Below are positions 5,876-7,581 of a stretch of DNA of 7,581 nt, piece after piece (positions within the stretch are counted from its first letter, which is position 1; every line of letters begins with the position of its first letter). This DNA is from Clostridiales bacterium (GTDB lineage: Bacteria; Bacillota; Clostridia; Christensenellales; CAG-138), in contig DNFZ01000062.1 in assembly GCA_003486785.1 (NCBI GenBank), forward strand, positions 1 to 7,581, written 5' to 3'. The notes under the pieces were generated by a model that saw nothing but the letters and a program-made list of their open reading frames with translations, was not told the origin of the DNA and searched no databases. A program made the translations under genes and the position numbers.

Positions 5876-7330
5876 ATGAAACGATTTCTCGCTATTTTTC
5901 TAGCTGCGATAATTCTGCTCGTGCCTGCTATGGCGTTGGCGGATTATGATTACGACTCGATTCCGACGCCGAATATGATCGTCGTGGACGGCGATGATCC
6001 GAGCGTCGTGTTTTTTGCGCGCAATGCCGATCAGCGGGTGTATCCTGCGAGCACGACAAAGATCATGACCACGCTTCTCGCGCTGGCAAACGGCAATCTG
6101 GATGAATCGTTCATGGTCGGCGAAGAAGTGCTCGGCACAACGATCAAGTTTACAAAATACTCCTCGCTTATGGGCATCCAGCCCGGCGAGACGTTGACGC
6201 TGCGCGAGCTGGTTTACGGGCTGATGCTGGTCTCCGGAAACGATGCCGGCGAGGCGATTGCCAAGCGCGTGGCCGGGTCGGTGAGTGCGTTTGTGGACAT
6301 GATGAACCAAAAAGCGCAGGAAATCGGCATGACCAGCACACACTTTACCAACCCGCACGGCGTGCAGAACGAAAACCACTATTCAACCGCGCGCGATATG
6401 GCGAAGCTTTTGGCATATGCGCTGAAAAATGAAGACTTTGTGCGCATCGCGCAAACGAGAACCTATACCGTGCCAGCCAACAGCATCCGCACAACGGAGC
6501 TCGTGCTTGTGAATACCGACCGCCTGCTCAATGCGGTGGATGGTGATCCGCTCCAGACGGTGTATCCGTATGCCATCGGAGGCAAAACGGGGGACACAGA
6601 TGCTGCGGGCAAGTGCCTCGTCGCCGCGGCGGAGAAGGACGGCGCGCGCGTGATCATCGCGTTGTTTGGCGATAAAAAAGACCTATACGGCGGAGACACC
6701 GTCCTGACAAATCTTGCGCGGTTTGTCAATGCTGCGGCGGTTTTTGAGGATGTGTTTGCCAACCAATACCAAACGCTCGCGGTTTCCGAGCTGAATTTAC
6801 AGCAATCGTTTTCAACCGGCGTGGTCAACGCCAACGCGGAAGACCTGCAGGATGGCCAGCTGACCATGAGCGCAATGCTCGATGGCATGGTGGTGCGCGC
6901 CTCTGCCGAGCGAATCAGCGCCATCCGAACAAACGCGGGCTCCATTTCGGCGCACGTAGTCCTCACAACGGATGCGCAAGCGCCAATCGTCGCCGGACAG
7001 AGCATGGGCGTGATCGAGTACAAGCTTGGCGAAGATGTGATCTGCACGGCGCAGCTAATGGCGGATTTTTCGGTGAACAAGGTGCTGGATGTTTCAGCCG
7101 TCATGCCGGAGGAGACCGCCGTGGTGACCGCCTCTCCTGACGGCACGCCGCTCATCGACAGGGGACGAAAGGATTGGACCACGGGGGATACGCTCACGCT
7201 GACTTTCATCCTGCTGGCGGTGTTGCTCGTGGCGCTGATCGTCATCTTCATTCTATCCGAACAAAAGCGCCGCTATGAGCGGAAGCGCCGCGCCAGAGCG
7301 AAAAAACGCAGGCAACAATATTATGAATAA
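5876..7330 (+). CDS. D-alanyl-D-alanine carboxypeptidase (DacF/PBP5-type, peptidase S11)
   Basis: A secreted, membrane-held low-molecular-weight penicillin-binding protein that removes the terminal D-Ala from peptidoglycan stem pentapeptides and so limits cross-linking. A signal peptide (1-22, cut after AMALA) is followed by the S11 domain with all three active-site motifs: STTK (S59 nucleophile, K62), SGN (120-122) and KTG (237-239). A C-terminal PBP5-like beta domain covers about 293-400. A transmembrane helix (about 440-460) replaces the usual amphipathic anchor, and the cytoplasmic tail 461-484 is half lysine/arginine, ending QQYYE. At 484 residues it is longer than typical DacA/DacF (about 380-440) because of this anchor and tail. 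It is transcribed alone, divergent from the rubrerythrin operon, with a terminator directly after the stop. Which paralogue (DacA, DacB or DacF) it represents is not clear, so no symbol is given. Confidence 0.93.
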   Translation: MKRFLAIFLAAIILLVPAMALADYDYDSIPTPNMIVVDGDDPSVVFFARNADQRVYPASTTKIMTTLLALANGNLDESFMVGEEVLGTTIKFTKYSSLMGIQPGETLTLRELVYGLMLVSGNDAGEAIAKRVAGSVSAFVDMMNQKAQEIGMTSTHFTNPHGVQNENHYSTARDMAKLLAYALKNEDFVRIAQTRTYTVPANSIRTTELVLVNTDRLLNAVDGDPLQTVYPYAIGGKTGDTDAAGKCLVAAAEKDGARVIIALFGDKKDLYGGDTVLTNLARFVNAAAVFEDVFANQYQTLAVSELNLQQSFSTGVVNANAEDLQDGQLTMSAMLDGMVVRASAERISAIRTNAGSISAHVVLTTDAQAPIVAGQSMGVIEYKLGEDVICTAQLMADFSVNKVLDVSAVMPEETAVVTASPDGTPLIDRGRKDWTTGDTLTLTFILLAVLLVALIVIFILSEQKRRYERKRRARAKKRRQQYYE

Positions 7331-7370
7331 AAACAAGTGCCGTTGCAGCGATGCGACGGCACTTGTTTGT
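7331..7370 (+). terminator. Bidirectional terminator between the carboxypeptidase and HAD genes
   Basis: AACAAGTGCCGT (7332-7343) pairs perfectly with ACGGCACTTGTT (7356-7367); three more pairs (one a wobble) close a 6-base AGCGAT loop. The stem is followed by TTGTT on the plus strand. On the minus strand the A-rich stretch before it gives a T5 run, so it can end both converging transcripts. Confidence 0.88.
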
Positions 7371-7468
7371 TGATGCGCTTTATTGTCAGACGGCTTGTGA
7401 TTCAGCCAGACGGTGAGTGCTTTTTCGGATCTGCAGCGCAATTGCTTGAGCGGGGAAATGGCAAAACT

Positions 7469-7581
7469 TTAACCCAGTGCGCTCTCCAGAAAGCGGGCAA
7501 CGCAGCTTTCGTTGTTGCTGGCGGAAAGCACGATATCGGCAGCCGCCTTTACCTCGTCGATCGCGTTGGCGGGCGCGCCGC
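7469..7581 (-). CDS. C-terminal end of a Cof-type HAD-IIB family hydrolase, partial
   Basis: Only the last 36 codons are present; the gene continues past the right edge. The readable piece, ANAIDEVKAAADIV then SNNESCVARFLE before the stop, matches the end of Cof/YidA-type HAD phosphatases (pattern NA-xx-VKxxAd-xV-xxSNxExxVAxxLe). In the family this part carries the conserved Asn that helps hold the magnesium-binding loop. These are cytoplasmic phosphatases acting on sugar phosphates or nucleotide-like substrates; the substrate is unknown here. About 100 bases separate its stop from the bidirectional terminator, and I see nothing else in that gap apart from a CAGACGG direct repeat around a small hairpin (GGCT/AGCC). 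Confidence 0.75.
   Translation of the reverse strand, partial: GAPANAIDEVKAAADIVLSASNNESCVARFLESALG

Noticed and set aside
6463..7251. Minus-strand open frame (262 codons) opposite the carboxypeptidase
   Set aside because: The plus strand carries all three S11 active-site motifs, a signal peptide and a ribosome site; the minus frame shows no domain.

Overview
The window looks like a chromosomal segment of a GC-rich (mid-50s percent by eye) anaerobic Firmicute, most likely a gut Clostridia/Christensenellales-type bacterium. This rests on a clostridial-style oligopeptide-binding protein, a reverse-domain-order rubrerythrin (an anaerobe's peroxide defence), a sporulation/vegetative-type D-Ala-D-Ala carboxypeptidase and Gram-positive style strong Shine-Dalgarno sites. 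There is no rRNA or marker gene here, so the lineage is inference. I see no tRNA, CRISPR array, insertion sequence or phage gene.

Layout. (1) Positions 1-1711 (+): the 3' part of an extracellular solute-binding protein gene of the oligopeptide (SBP_bac_5) family, closed by a strong hairpin terminator at about 1763-1799. Its domain order is abnormal: the segment that normally ends such a protein comes first, a second protein core follows in frame, and that core stops before its own C-terminal segment. (2) 1917-2387 (+): a small VOC (glyoxalase-fold) protein with an HTH-like C-terminal extension. (3) 2473-4068 (-): a single-pass membrane protein with a long tyrosine-rich, lysine-free cytoplasmic region and two external peptidoglycan-binding domains. 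Genes 2 and 3 converge on one hairpin at 2426-2450. (4) 5680-4494 (-): a two-gene operon of reverse rubrerythrin and deoC, joined by an ATGA stop/start overlap, with a recognisable promoter at 5764-5792 and a terminator at 4353-4391. (5) 5876-7330 (+): a DacF/PBP5-type D-alanyl-D-alanine carboxypeptidase, divergent from the rubrerythrin operon, with an extended -10 promoter. (6) 7469-7581 (-): the last 36 codons of a Cof-type HAD-IIB hydrolase. Genes 5 and 6 converge on a long hairpin at 7331-7370.

Functional picture. Two genes concern the cell wall (the carboxypeptidase trims stem peptides; the PGBD protein probably binds peptidoglycan), one concerns peptide uptake, and one operon links peroxide/oxygen defence to deoxyribose-phosphate catabolism. 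These are short independent transcription units rather than one pathway. The two points most worth a second look are the apparently permuted or tandem-fused solute-binding protein and the low-complexity tyrosine/arginine-rich cytoplasmic domain on the peptidoglycan-binding membrane protein. I did not find convincing evidence of a wholly new multi-gene system.
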